DNA of 27,311 nt from CAYGBW01 sp964348185 (lineage in GTDB: Bacteria; Desulfobacterota; BSN033; WVXP01), in contig CAYGBW010000132.1 in NCBI GenBank assembly GCA_964348185.1, positions 1 to 27,311 on the forward strand. Reading direction: 5' to 3'. The number at the start of each line of letters is the position of its first letter. Position 1 is the first letter of the stretch. The notes below the pieces were generated by a model. That model saw nothing but the letters and a program-made list of their open reading frames with translations. It did not search any database and was not told where the DNA came from. The position numbers and the translations under genes are program-made. Shown piece after piece: positions 15,916 through 23,810 of the stretch.

Positions 15916-16895
15916 GGCTTCAAAACGGTCCCCTTCTCGTTGTCAGGAACCTTGTCAAACACTTCCCCGTGGGGTCTGGCTTCAGCCTCAGAGACAGGGT
16001 CAAGGTCCACGCCGTGGATGGGGTAAGCTTCTCCATCGAGAAGGGAGAGACCCTGGGTCTGGTGGGGGAATCGGGTTCAGGCAAAACCACGGTCGGCCGG
16101 TGCATTCTGCGCCTCCTAGACCCGACCGCAGGAGAGATCCATTTCCAGGGGCGAGACATCCTCGGGATGAAGCAAAGCCAGTTTCGTGAGGTGAGACGAT
16201 ACATTCAGATGGTGTTTCAGGACTGTGAAGCCTCGTTGAACCCCCGCCACACCATCCGGAAGACCCTTCGAGAGCCCTTTGTGAGACTGGGCATCATGAA
16301 GGGTCCGGAGATAGAGCAGTTTATCGGGGCAATCATCCAGGAGGTCGAGATGAAGGTTGCCGATCTGGAGAAATTTCCCCATCAGCTCTCCGGAGGACAG
16401 CAGCAACGGATCAGCATTGCTCGCGCCCTCACTCCCAACCCCGAGCTGATCGTTCTGGATGAACCCCTGTCCTCCCTCGATGTTTCCGTGCGGGTCCAGA
16501 TCGCAGACCTGTTCCTTGCCCTCCAGGAAAGACACGGTCTCTCCTACCTGCTCATCTCTCACGACCTGAGCATGGTCAAATATCTGGCTCACCGGATCGC
16601 CGTGATGTACCTGGGACAAGTCGTTGAACTCTGCAAGACAGGGGAGCTTTTTCAGAATCCTCTCCATCCCTATACGCAGGCCCTCATTGAATCGGTTCCC
16701 GTCCCTGACCCGGAGAAGGGGGGCTTGAAACGGGTTCTTCATGGAGAAATACCCAGCGCCACCGATCCCCCTGCGGGGTGTCGTTTCCAGAGTCGATGCA
16801 GAACCAGGAGTGAACAGTGTCACCTGAGTGCTGCCGCGGAACTCCGTGAGATTGGCACCGATCACTGGGTTCGGTGTGGCACGGCGGACTTATGA
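15912..16895 (+). CDS. ABC transporter ATPase, DppF/OppF type
   Basis: From the GTG at 15912 the product is 327 residues. GTG overlaps the previous TGA as GTGA, and AGGGAAGG lies 6 bases upstream; an in-frame start at 15792 would be deep inside the previous gene. Walker A GESGSGKT (52-59), signature LSGGQ (159-163) and Walker B ELIVLDE (178-184) are intact. The C-terminus has the HPYTQAL extension and four cysteines (GCRFQSRC, QC, RC) like those of its DppD-type partner. It forms the ATPase heterodimer of the importer. The hydroxyacid dehydrogenase gene begins 28 bases later on the same strand. Confidence 0.93.
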   Translation: MRLQNGPLLVVRNLVKHFPVGSGFSLRDRVKVHAVDGVSFSIEKGETLGLVGESGSGKTTVGRCILRLLDPTAGEIHFQGRDILGMKQSQFREVRRYIQMVFQDCEASLNPRHTIRKTLREPFVRLGIMKGPEIEQFIGAIIQEVEMKVADLEKFPHQLSGGQQQRISIARALTPNPELIVLDEPLSSLDVSVRVQIADLFLALQERHGLSYLLISHDLSMVKYLAHRIAVMYLGQVVELCKTGELFQNPLHPYTQALIESVPVPDPEKGGLKRVLHGEIPSATDPPAGCRFQSRCRTRSEQCHLSAAAELREIGTDHWVRCGTADL

Positions 16896-16923
16896 AGAAA
16901 AGCGAATTAGGAGGGGGTGACCC

Positions 16924-17898
16924 ATGAGGCACCCGGTTCTTTTCTTGGCTCCGGACACCCCGGCTTTTGCAGGGAGAGTTCGGGAGTATCTACCGAAGAA
17001 GTTTGCCTTGACCATACTGGATGCAACGGAAGAAAGGGTCCTTGATCAGGAAGCCCTTTGGAAAGCCTTGCCGGGGGCGGAGTTTTTGATGATCTGGACC
17101 GAGGTGACCCGCAGGATGATCGAGAGCGCACCGAAGCTGCGGTTTATTCAGGTCCTGGGATCGGGCTATGACCTTGTGGATGTGGAGGCTGCCCAGGAGC
17201 GCAGCATACCCGTAGGGACCACGAAGGGGGCCAATGCGATATCCTGCGGTGAACTCGTGTTTGGATATATCCTCGTGCTCTATCGAAAACTGATCGATAC
17301 GACCCTGAGTGTGAAACAGGGTGAATGGATCGGCCAAGATCTCAGGAAGGCGGGTCTGGTTGAGATCCATGGCAAGACCATCGGCCTCGTGGGGTTCGGC
17401 ACGCTCGGGCAAGCCGTGGCGAAAATTGGGCGGGGATTTGGCGTGAATCTCCTTTACTACAAACGGCACCGTCTGTCCCCCCGGGAAGAGAGACAGTGGC
17501 GGGTCCGATATGCACCCCTCCATGAACTCCTCGCAAAATCTGACGTCGTGAGCGTCCAGATCCCCTTGACGCCGGAAACAGAGGGGCTTATCGGTCGCCG
17601 AGAGCTCTCCCTGATGAAACGGACGTCCATCCTCATCAATATCGCCAGAGGGGGGGTGATCGATCAGGAAACCCTTGCCGAATTCCTCGAAGCAAACAAA
17701 ATCGCTGGAGCGGGACTGGACGTATTTGAAGAAGAACCTGTCCCCAGGGAGAGTCGCCTTTTGAAACTGGATAACGTGGTGTTTACCCCCCATGTGGGAG
17801 GTTCCACCCAAGAGGCCCTTGCCAAGAACATGAAACAGGCCTGCGACAATGTGCGCAGGGTGGCAAATGGAAGACCCTGTCTCAATCCAGCATATTGA
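16924..17898 (+). CDS. D-2-hydroxyacid dehydrogenase (NAD-dependent)
   Basis: The 324-residue product has the Rossmann motif GLVGFGTLG (154-162) and the family's catalytic trio: Arg242 in NIARGGVID, Glu271 in VFEEEPV and His290 in FTPHVGG. AGGAGGGGGTGACCC stands directly before the ATG. The enzyme interconverts a D-2-hydroxy acid and a 2-oxo acid with NAD(H) in the cytoplasm. 3-Phosphoglycerate dehydrogenase, glyoxylate reductase and D-lactate dehydrogenase are relatives. It lacks the C-terminal ACT domain of many SerA proteins, so a catabolic role beside the importer seems more likely than serine synthesis. It is the last gene of the operon before a hairpin. Confidence 0.92.
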   Translation: MRHPVLFLAPDTPAFAGRVREYLPKKFALTILDATEERVLDQEALWKALPGAEFLMIWTEVTRRMIESAPKLRFIQVLGSGYDLVDVEAAQERSIPVGTTKGANAISCGELVFGYILVLYRKLIDTTLSVKQGEWIGQDLRKAGLVEIHGKTIGLVGFGTLGQAVAKIGRGFGVNLLYYKRHRLSPREERQWRVRYAPLHELLAKSDVVSVQIPLTPETEGLIGRRELSLMKRTSILINIARGGVIDQETLAEFLEANKIAGAGLDVFEEEPVPRESRLLKLDNVVFTPHVGGSTQEALAKNMKQACDNVRRVANGRPCLNPAY

Positions 17899-17911
17899 TT
17901 TTCTGGTACAA

Positions 17912-17938
17912 GACTTCTTTGCATTTTGCGAAGAAGTC
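17912..17938 (+). terminator. Hairpin after the hydroxyacid dehydrogenase gene
   Basis: GACTTCTTTGC pairs with GCGAAGAAGTC across an ATTTT loop. The stem is 11 pairs with one T-G wobble, 14 bases past the stop codon. No clean T-run follows. It marks the likely end of the ABC-dehydrogenase transcript and borders the interspersed repeat. Confidence 0.5.
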
Positions 17939-17939
17939 A

Positions 17940-18080
17940 AAACTCGAAATCCGAATTTCGAATCTCGAAACAAATTGAGAATTCGGATCTATCAATGACC
18001 GAACCAAAGTGGTATCGGAATCGTTTCCAGTTTAGGATTTTGGCCATTCGGGTTTGTTTCGGATTTCGGGTTTCGATATT
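17940..18080. repeat. Imperfect inverted interspersed repeat (CGAAAC/GTTTCG-rich)
   Basis: The left arm (about 17941-17995, containing TCGAATCTCGAAACAAAT) and the right arm (about 18041-18080, containing GTTTGTTTCGGATTTCGGG) are imperfect reverse complements. The region is AT-rich compared with its neighbours, and no coding frame is credible. This style of CGAAA/TTTCG palindromic element recurs in some deltaproteobacterial genomes. Whether this genome carries other copies cannot be seen here. Confidence 0.6.
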
Positions 18081-18091
18081 CACATTTGGTT

Positions 18092-18106
18092 GCGGCCGAA
18101 GGCCGC
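18092..18106 (+). promoter_or_regulatory. Short perfect hairpin before the ATC-hydrolase-like gene
   Basis: GCGGCC and GGCCGC pair perfectly around a GAA loop, 9 bases before the AAGGAGG ribosome-binding site at 18116-18122. It could limit translation or be the outer end of the adjacent repeat. Confidence 0.35.
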
Positions 18107-18127
18107 CTTGGCGAGAAGGAGGTCGAG

Positions 18128-18628
18128 ATGAAATCCGAGGCGTTGAAGATCCCTGAAGAATATCTTCCCTATGTCAAACGAGGGTACGCAGGCTCAGGGC
18201 TTCTCTTCCTGGCGATGATGGAGGAGATGGCTGAGCGGTCTTCCCAGGACGTGGCACAGGAGTTTGCAGCGAAGGTGATGCGGAGGGCTGGAGGCCTGGC
18301 CGGTAGACTGATGGCGAAGAAATTGAAGCGGAATGATCTCGTCGGATTTGCCGAAGGGTACAAACAGGCCTTTCCGAATCTGGAGGTTCTGGAGGAGAGT
18401 GAGGAGAAATTCTCCATCCGTTGTGATTTTTGCGGCGCCAATGATGTCTGGAGGGACCTGGGGCTCTCTGATGAGCGGATCAGTGAATTGGCGGATATCT
18501 ATTGCTTGCGGGATATCGCTTTTGCTGAGTCCTTCAACCCCAATATCAAACTCGAGTTTGGGGCGAGGATCATGAAAGGTGAAAGACACTGCGAGTGGAA
18601 CCATTCGTTCAGTCAGCAGGCCAAATAG
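18128..18628 (+). CDS. L-2-amino-thiazoline-4-carboxylate (ATC) hydrolase-like protein
   Basis: From the ATG at 18128, with AAGGAGG 5 bases upstream, the product is 166 residues. The C-terminal half has the layout of the ATC hydrolase-like family: paired Cys and Trp (IRCDFCGANDVWRDLG), a Cys followed by Asp (DIYCLRDI), FNPNIKLEF, then a GERHCEW end. The founding enzyme opens the thiazoline ring of ATC to make S- or N-carbamoyl-cysteine. Many relatives sit in catabolic clusters and have unknown substrates, so only the family is claimed. The N-terminal half is helical and Arg/Lys-rich. No signal peptide is present. The flavin reductase gene follows after 128 bases. An in-frame ATG at 18086 is less likely because it falls in the repeat. 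Confidence 0.7.
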   Translation: MKSEALKIPEEYLPYVKRGYAGSGLLFLAMMEEMAERSSQDVAQEFAAKVMRRAGGLAGRLMAKKLKRNDLVGFAEGYKQAFPNLEVLEESEEKFSIRCDFCGANDVWRDLGLSDERISELADIYCLRDIAFAESFNPNIKLEFGARIMKGERHCEWNHSFSQQAK

Positions 18629-18756
18629 GCAAAGGGGGATAGCCCCATCAATCTCATGCCCCCCATGCGAAGGGTGGCAGTTGTGCGAACGCATTCGGGA
18701 AATGTGTTCCGAGGTGCAGATAGTCGGTTCTAATCCTTTATCGAGGAGGTTCCATC

Positions 18757-19284
18757 GTGGCAGAACAGAAGGAGTACACTCGAACGGGAAGGGAGGTGAC
18801 CCTTGCTGACAGGGTCATCGACCGGATCATGAAAGGGGTGGCTATCATTACGACCAAAACGGATGAAAGGGTGAACGGCATGGCTGCCGCCTGGTTCACC
18901 CGGGTTTCTGAACAGCCCATTCTTGTGATGGTCAGCGTTTGGGAGGAGAATTATTCCCACAATTTGATCAAAAAAAGCGGCGTATTTGCCATCAATATTA
19001 TGGGAGAGGGGCAAGCGGAAACCGCCAGACACTTCGGGAGACAATCGGGGCGGGATGTGGACAAGTTCAAGAATGTCGACTACGAGGTCAAAAAGACGGG
19101 TTCCCCCATTCTGAAAGACTCCGTGGGGTTCTTGGACTGTAGGGTTGTCTCATCGTTGGAAGCAGGAGATCACACGATATTCGTGGGAGAGGTCTTGGAT
19201 TCCGGTTTCCAAAGCACCAGGGGCCCCCTCCTCTATGACCGCAAGGATTATCCGTACCTGACCGAAGAGGAAGTGAGGGGGTGA
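18757..19284 (+). CDS. Flavin reductase-like, FMN-binding protein
   Basis: The 175-residue product matches flavin reductase-like split-barrel proteins: GVAIITTKTDERVNGMAAAW with the conserved Asn-Gly/Ala flavin-binding region, then SVWEENYSHNLIKKSGVFAI, FLDCRVVS and GDHTIFVGEV. These proteins bind FMN and either supply reduced flavin to a partner oxygenase or act as redox proteins in anaerobes. The GTG start is chosen because GAGGAGG lies 7 bases upstream. The stop codon lies inside a perfect hairpin (19275-19291). A role with the ATC-hydrolase-like or MttB-family neighbours is possible but not shown. Confidence 0.85.
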   Translation: MAEQKEYTRTGREVTLADRVIDRIMKGVAIITTKTDERVNGMAAAWFTRVSEQPILVMVSVWEENYSHNLIKKSGVFAINIMGEGQAETARHFGRQSGRDVDKFKNVDYEVKKTGSPILKDSVGFLDCRVVSSLEAGDHTIFVGEVLDSGFQSTRGPLLYDRKDYPYLTEEEVRG

Positions 19285-19291
19285 CCCCCTC
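19275..19291. terminator. Hairpin over the flavin reductase stop codon
   Basis: GAGGGGG and CCCCCTC pair perfectly, with the TGA stop codon as the 3-base loop. There is no T-run. It lies between two convergent genes and may end the plus-strand transcript. Confidence 0.4.
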
Positions 19292-19446
19292 GGTGTTCGG
19301 GTATCTCGAGGCTGGCGAACTGAAAAGGCTTTCCTGCGATTTCAATCCTGCCGGCATGCAACAAATCCAGCCCTAAGACCGTCTTTGACCCATCAAGAAA
19401 TAAAGGGAATTATCGCAACAGTCCCTCCAGACGTCGACCGGGCACT

Positions 19447-20943
19447 TCAATCCGCAGTAGGGGGGACGCGGTTGGAATCGGGCTCTGTACTCCCTTCTCC
19501 AAGTACACCGTCCACAATCGTCTGGATTTTTTTCTCAACTTCAGGGCTAAATCCTGGAACCCGATGATTTGCGAGGACCTGCTTGGCGAGCTCTTTCGCT
19601 TTCACGAGCAGGATGGACGGCTCACCCCCGTCCCGCTCATCGTGAGCTCTCCGATCGAGGAGATTGGACAGGAAAATCTCATCCCTGAAGTACGTGTTCG
19701 TATGGTCGGTATCGAGAAAGCTTCCCCCTGGGCCGACGTCCTTGATGAGGTCCACAGCGAGGGTATCATCTGTAACCCTGATTCCCCGCGCTCCCATGTT
19801 GACCATGTTGCAGATCTCATTGGCAATAACCATATCCTCGTAGGCGGAAACCATGGCCCCCCCGAGGAGGCCCCCCGCTCCGTGATGAACGACGTTCACG
19901 CCGGAAAGGGCCCCATAGAGGATCGTGTAGGCCCGTTCGAATCCGCACTGCTGATCGGAACTTGAAGAGTCTGTAATGCCCCCGGTCCCATACCCAAAGG
20001 GAATCTCGTAGAGATCACAGAGTTGTGCGACGGCGGCGTTCATCAAAGCCGCTTCGGGGCTCCCTCCCATTTGCTTGCCCCGGATCATATCCATGGGCCC
20101 CCCGCTGAACCCATAGAGAATGGGGTTGCCAGGACTGATCACTTGGACCAGGCAGATGCCGGCGAGAACCTCTGCATTGGCCTGAACCAGGGTACCGGCC
20201 AGGGTGACCGGGCTGGTGCCTCCAGAGATGGGAATGGAGGTGATCCGGGTGACCACCTCCTCTTGAGCCATTCTCATCAAGCGGTGGCACCCATCCCAAG
20301 AATACATCAGGGGAGAGAGGGAAACGGCCCCCAGTGAAAAGACCCCATTTTGGCAACCTTCCCCTTCGTGTAAGCCACTCGCCTGCCTCCCGATTTGGAT
20401 GACCTCGTCGATAAACGTCGCTCTGGCAATGCTGAGTCCAACATGCTTTTCTGTATGGCGCAGCATCTCAGCGGTTTGTAATACGTCCACCACATCCGGG
20501 GGAATGTCCTGGGGAATCACCTGAGTGAGCACATAGTGAACGTTGTTGAGATAGTCGGCAAGGCGGGTAAAGTTGACGAGGTCCCCCAACCGGGCTTCCC
20601 GGATCCGTCCGGTTTCCAGATCTCGGACAAAGGTCGCTCCATATCCGTTGGTATAGTAAAGGCTATCGCCGCCAAGATGGACATCCTTCTCCGGGTTCCG
20701 AGAGCGAAGGGTCAGCTTGCCCGGGACGGCTCTGATGGTTTTTTCCACCATCTCCTCGGGGAACCTCACGATCTGGCCGGTCACCGTGGCGCCCGCCCTT
20801 TCAAGCAATTCCACCGCTTTTTCGTGCTGGAAAACCACGCCTCCTTCTTTCATAACCCTCAGCGTGGCTCTATGGATCTCGAGAAGATCTTTTCGGCTCA
20901 ATAGGTTGACCTTCTGCTGGATTCCAATCTCCGTCGGTTTCAT
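19447..20943 (-). CDS. MttB-superfamily methyltransferase, pyrrolysine-free (copy 2)
   Basis: The 498-residue product is a diverged paralogue of copy 1. It shares VIPQDIPPD (142-150), GTSPVTLAGTL (242-252) and FGYGTGGITDSS (316-327). There is no internal amber codon and the stop is TGA, so it is again a non-Pyl member. Such proteins methylate a corrinoid protein from a quaternary or tertiary amine. The ATG at 20943 is preferred because AGGAGGTGCGGATCCC precedes it; an in-frame start 63 bases upstream adds 21 poorly matching residues. The gene converges on the flavin reductase. Two different MttB-type enzymes about 11 kb apart, facing each other across an importer operon, suggest two related substrates or two demethylation steps. 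Confidence 0.88.
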   Translation of the reverse strand: MKPTEIGIQQKVNLLSRKDLLEIHRATLRVMKEGGVVFQHEKAVELLERAGATVTGQIVRFPEEMVEKTIRAVPGKLTLRSRNPEKDVHLGGDSLYYTNGYGATFVRDLETGRIREARLGDLVNFTRLADYLNNVHYVLTQVIPQDIPPDVVDVLQTAEMLRHTEKHVGLSIARATFIDEVIQIGRQASGLHEGEGCQNGVFSLGAVSLSPLMYSWDGCHRLMRMAQEEVVTRITSIPISGGTSPVTLAGTLVQANAEVLAGICLVQVISPGNPILYGFSGGPMDMIRGKQMGGSPEAALMNAAVAQLCDLYEIPFGYGTGGITDSSSSDQQCGFERAYTILYGALSGVNVVHHGAGGLLGGAMVSAYEDMVIANEICNMVNMGARGIRVTDDTLAVDLIKDVGPGGSFLDTDHTNTYFRDEIFLSNLLDRRAHDERDGGEPSILLVKAKELAKQVLANHRVPGFSPEVEKKIQTIVDGVLGEGSTEPDSNRVPPTAD

Positions 20944-21158
20944 GGGATCCGCACCTCCTGTTGATGAAGCCAGAAAGGCTTTCTGAACCCAGAAGGGAAC
21001 GGCCAAGTATCGGTCGAAGACACCCTATCAGAAACCCACTTCGTAATTCAACGAGTCCCTGAAGGTTCTGGGAAATCATGGAACTCCGTTCGAGCTTCGG
21101 ACCCTGTCGATTTGCGATGCAAACACCATCGGGGTTGTATTCCAATGCGCTCATCGAT

Positions 21159-22100
21159 CTATTCTGGGAACTGTAACTGGCCTCGTGCTCGCAACTCCAT
21201 GGGCAACAAACTGTGATAAATAAATGTGTGCAGCGGGGTCGCCACCTCAGCTTCCTTCCCAAAGCGCACCACCGCCCCAATCTGTGCCTCAAGTTCCGAG
21301 GGACGCCCCTGCATGACATCTCGCTGCATGGAAGAAGTTGACTGGGGCGACAGCCCATCAAACATGGCCATTGCCGTTCCCCTCGCGTCTTCTGGCAACG
21401 TAATATCGCGTGCTCGCGCGACGGCAACAATCTCACCCAGCCCCTGTTCTGCCATCTGCCGCGTCTCGGCTAGGCTGCGCCATATCCCCACGGGGGAACC
21501 CGTGACCGCGCCTAGCCCACTCCATACCGTAATAAACAGGAACTTCATCCACAAGGCAACCTGGATGTCCGGCGGGATTTCTGCGTTTACCCCTGCTCGG
21601 ATAAAGGCCTCACGCAATCGATCAATGCGCTGGCTCGGCCGGTTATCCATCTCCCCGAACTTCACGACAGGCGCTGTCCCGGCATGGCGAATATGACCTG
21701 GCCCCTCAACATAACAGAAAAGCCCACATAAGCCGCCCAGCACATGCTGCTCGCCCAATACTGCGGCTAACTGAGCCGGGGCCTCAAGTCCGTTTTGCAA
21801 CGGTAAGACAAACGTCTTTGGCCCGACCAGGGGTCGCATCGCCTCAGCCGCCTCTTTCACTTGCCAGGCCTTAACGCCCACCAAAACTGCATCTGCTATC
21901 GCCGCTTGTGCTGGATCGTCGGTCGCTTGCACGGGTTTCACCACGAAGTCACCTTTTATGCTATCAACCCGCAGACCATGGGTTACCATTGCCCGGAGAT
22001 GCTCCCCGCGGGCGATGAAAACGACATCCTCTCCAGCCTGGGCTAGTCGCCCGCCAAAATACCCCCCTACGGCGCCTGTACCAAAGACCGCAATGCGCAT
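21159..22100 (-). CDS. 2-Dehydropantoate 2-reductase-like (ketopantoate reductase/ApbA family)
   Basis: The 313-residue product begins with the NADP-binding motif GTGAVGGYFGG and has GVKAWQVKEAAEAM and VLPLQNGLEAPAQ, both typical of the family. Lys186 in LWMKFLFI aligns with the catalytic lysine of PanE. Four residues later the usual Asn is Ile190. The C-terminal SSMQRDVMQGRPSELEAQIG keeps the substrate-region Ser and Glu. PanE reduces ketopantoate in the pantothenate pathway, but many paralogues with the Asn change act on other 2-oxo or 2-hydroxy acids, so the pathway is left open. A GAGG run precedes the ATG (minus AGGAGCTTCTT). It stands alone, 216 bases upstream (in sequence terms) of the MttB copy 2 start. 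Confidence 0.85.
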   Translation of the reverse strand: MRIAVFGTGAVGGYFGGRLAQAGEDVVFIARGEHLRAMVTHGLRVDSIKGDFVVKPVQATDDPAQAAIADAVLVGVKAWQVKEAAEAMRPLVGPKTFVLPLQNGLEAPAQLAAVLGEQHVLGGLCGLFCYVEGPGHIRHAGTAPVVKFGEMDNRPSQRIDRLREAFIRAGVNAEIPPDIQVALWMKFLFITVWSGLGAVTGSPVGIWRSLAETRQMAEQGLGEIVAVARARDITLPEDARGTAMAMFDGLSPQSTSSMQRDVMQGRPSELEAQIGAVVRFGKEAEVATPLHTFIYHSLLPMELRARGQLQFPE

Positions 22101-22637
22101 AAGAAGCTCCTCAAAATAAACGCAACGAACGCCCTATTTGACATATCATGACCTTCGACCTCAAAGGCCACATCCACTCCCTAGCCTCCCCATAGATTCC
22201 TTGGTCCTGACCAACCCATATTCTATTTCCCTCTCTCAGAACATCCTGTCGGCCCTTTTCCTTTTCTCAGAGCCTTTTCTCCCTTGCCTAATATCAAACC
22301 TGCAGAATCCTGTCAATCAATATCTGTTTCAACTCGTCGTCGCTCGCCTTCGCGCGGATGCCCCGCGCCGACTCGACGACTCGACGGAGCTCGTCGAAGT
22401 CTTGCCGCGGGGAGCTTCACTGAAAACTGCACGGACCAACCTTGTCGGGAATCCCAAGACAGGACCCAGCTTATCTTTGGTGCAAGGGAGGAGGGTTGTG
22501 CACTCCGTCATGGTTTATGACCCCCTTTGATATGCCCGAACTGAACATAAAGCGGAGAAATATGTTACAAATATAGACCCTCTGGTTAATACTCGTCCTT
22601 CTTAGATCATTCTCGAAGAAATGTGGGGGAGGGAACG
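22101..22637. other. Gene-poor divergent gap with a small palindromic repeat
   Basis: This 537-base gap between divergent genes should hold the promoters of both the ketopantoate-reductase-like and MFS genes, but no convincing pair was found. Open frames of 60-130 codons on both strands have no recognisable content. A GC-rich block at about 22330-22430 contains the repeat listed next. Confidence 0.4.
22378..22401. repeat. Small palindromic repeat (GACTCGACG...TCGTCGAAGTC)
   Basis: An imperfect dyad: GACTCGACG, then GAGC, then TCGTCGAAGTC, which has a one-base bulge. In translation it reads STELVEV, one of a known class of tiny dispersed palindromes in many environmental genomes. A related palindrome is nested in the direct repeat at 27232-27253. 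Confidence 0.45.
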
Positions 22638-23810
22638 TTGGCTTTTCCATTTCGCCTGAGGCCGATATTGTTTCTCGTAGCAATCCTCTATCTGAACTTC
22701 CTCGCACGAATCGTGTTTGCACCGCTTCTTCCAGTGATCAAGATCGAATTTGGTTTGGGCCATGGCGAGGCGGGATCTCTGTTTTTCTTTACCGCCTCCG
22801 GTTACTTTGCCGGGCTTTTTGGCGCGGCGTTCGTTTCTTCTCAGCTGAACCACCGACGCACAATACTTCTTTCAGCTGGGGCCGTCGGAGGGGCGATGCT
22901 GGCAGTATCCCAAACAGCCTCGATTCGTGGATTGTATTCAGGGCTTTCAATCGTTGGCATTTCTGCAGGATTCTATGTGCCATCAGCACTAGCGGTGATA
23001 AGCGAACTGGTGAACAAAGAGCACTGGGGAAAAGCAATTGCCATTCACGAATTTGCCCCAAATCTGGGTCTCATTACCGCCCCCCTCTTGGTTGAATCTC
23101 TCCTGAAACTGGTCTCCTGGCGGAGCATCCTCGGCATAATAGGTGCCTCCTCGATTCTGACAGGCGTTCTGTTCTTGCTATTTGCTGAGGGAGGAAGTCA
23201 GAAGGGTGAAACTCCCAATCGAAAAGCCATGCGAAGGATCTTGGCGAATTCCTCCTTCTGGATCATGGCAGCCGCATTTGTGCTCTCCCTGGGTGCGCAT
23301 TTGGGGGTTTATGCCATGCTGCCGCTTTTTCTCACAACCGAAATGGGGTTTGCCAGAGGATTTGCAAACACCCTTATCGGTCTCTCCCGGTTCACGGGGG
23401 TTATGATTCTGTTCTTCTCGGGCCTGATCACAGATCAGATCGGGCGGAAGCAGGCGGTGATCCTGTTCGTGGCAACAACGGGTACGTTGACACTTATGCT
23501 TGGGACCCTGCGCGGCCCGGTTGTCACACCGATATTGATAATCCTCCAGGCAACCTCTGCGGTATGCTTTATTCCGGCGGGTCTCGCCACGGTGTCATTG
23601 CTTTTTCCATCGAGTTTCATAAGTCTGGCAGTCTCCTTACTGGTACCCATTGGATTTCTCTGTGGGGCAGGACTCATTCCGGCGGGAATTGGATATCTGG
23701 CAGACGTGCTGTCATTCTCGTTCGGCTTCTCTCTTATGGGCATCTCGGCTCTAGCCAGCCTTCCCCTGCTATTCTGTCTTCCCTCAAATACGCATTCACA
23801 CTCGTCTTGA
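22638..23810 (+). CDS. MFS transporter
   Basis: The product is about 390 residues with around twelve membrane segments. The first-half loop QLNHRRTIL and the second-half loop GLITDQIGRKQAV occupy the usual MFS positions. The segment 5-like GISAGFYVPSALAVISELV and YGTL-free second half do not point to one subfamily, so the substrate is not assigned. The start is taken as the TTG at 22638, after a GGGGGAGGG ribosome-binding site; an in-frame GTG at 22623 lies before that site. The last residues (NTHSHSS) are polar and probably cytoplasmic. It stands alone between gene-poor gaps. Confidence 0.8.
   Translation: MAFPFRLRPILFLVAILYLNFLARIVFAPLLPVIKIEFGLGHGEAGSLFFFTASGYFAGLFGAAFVSSQLNHRRTILLSAGAVGGAMLAVSQTASIRGLYSGLSIVGISAGFYVPSALAVISELVNKEHWGKAIAIHEFAPNLGLITAPLLVESLLKLVSWRSILGIIGASSILTGVLFLLFAEGGSQKGETPNRKAMRRILANSSFWIMAAAFVLSLGAHLGVYAMLPLFLTTEMGFARGFANTLIGLSRFTGVMILFFSGLITDQIGRKQAVILFVATTGTLTLMLGTLRGPVVTPILIILQATSAVCFIPAGLATVSLLFPSSFISLAVSLLVPIGFLCGAGLIPAGIGYLADVLSFSFGFSLMGISALASLPLLFCLPSNTHSHSS

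Noticed and set aside
16990..17973. Minus-strand frame (327 codons) opposite the hydroxyacid dehydrogenase
   Set aside because: The plus strand carries the complete dehydrogenase motif set. The antisense frame has no domain.
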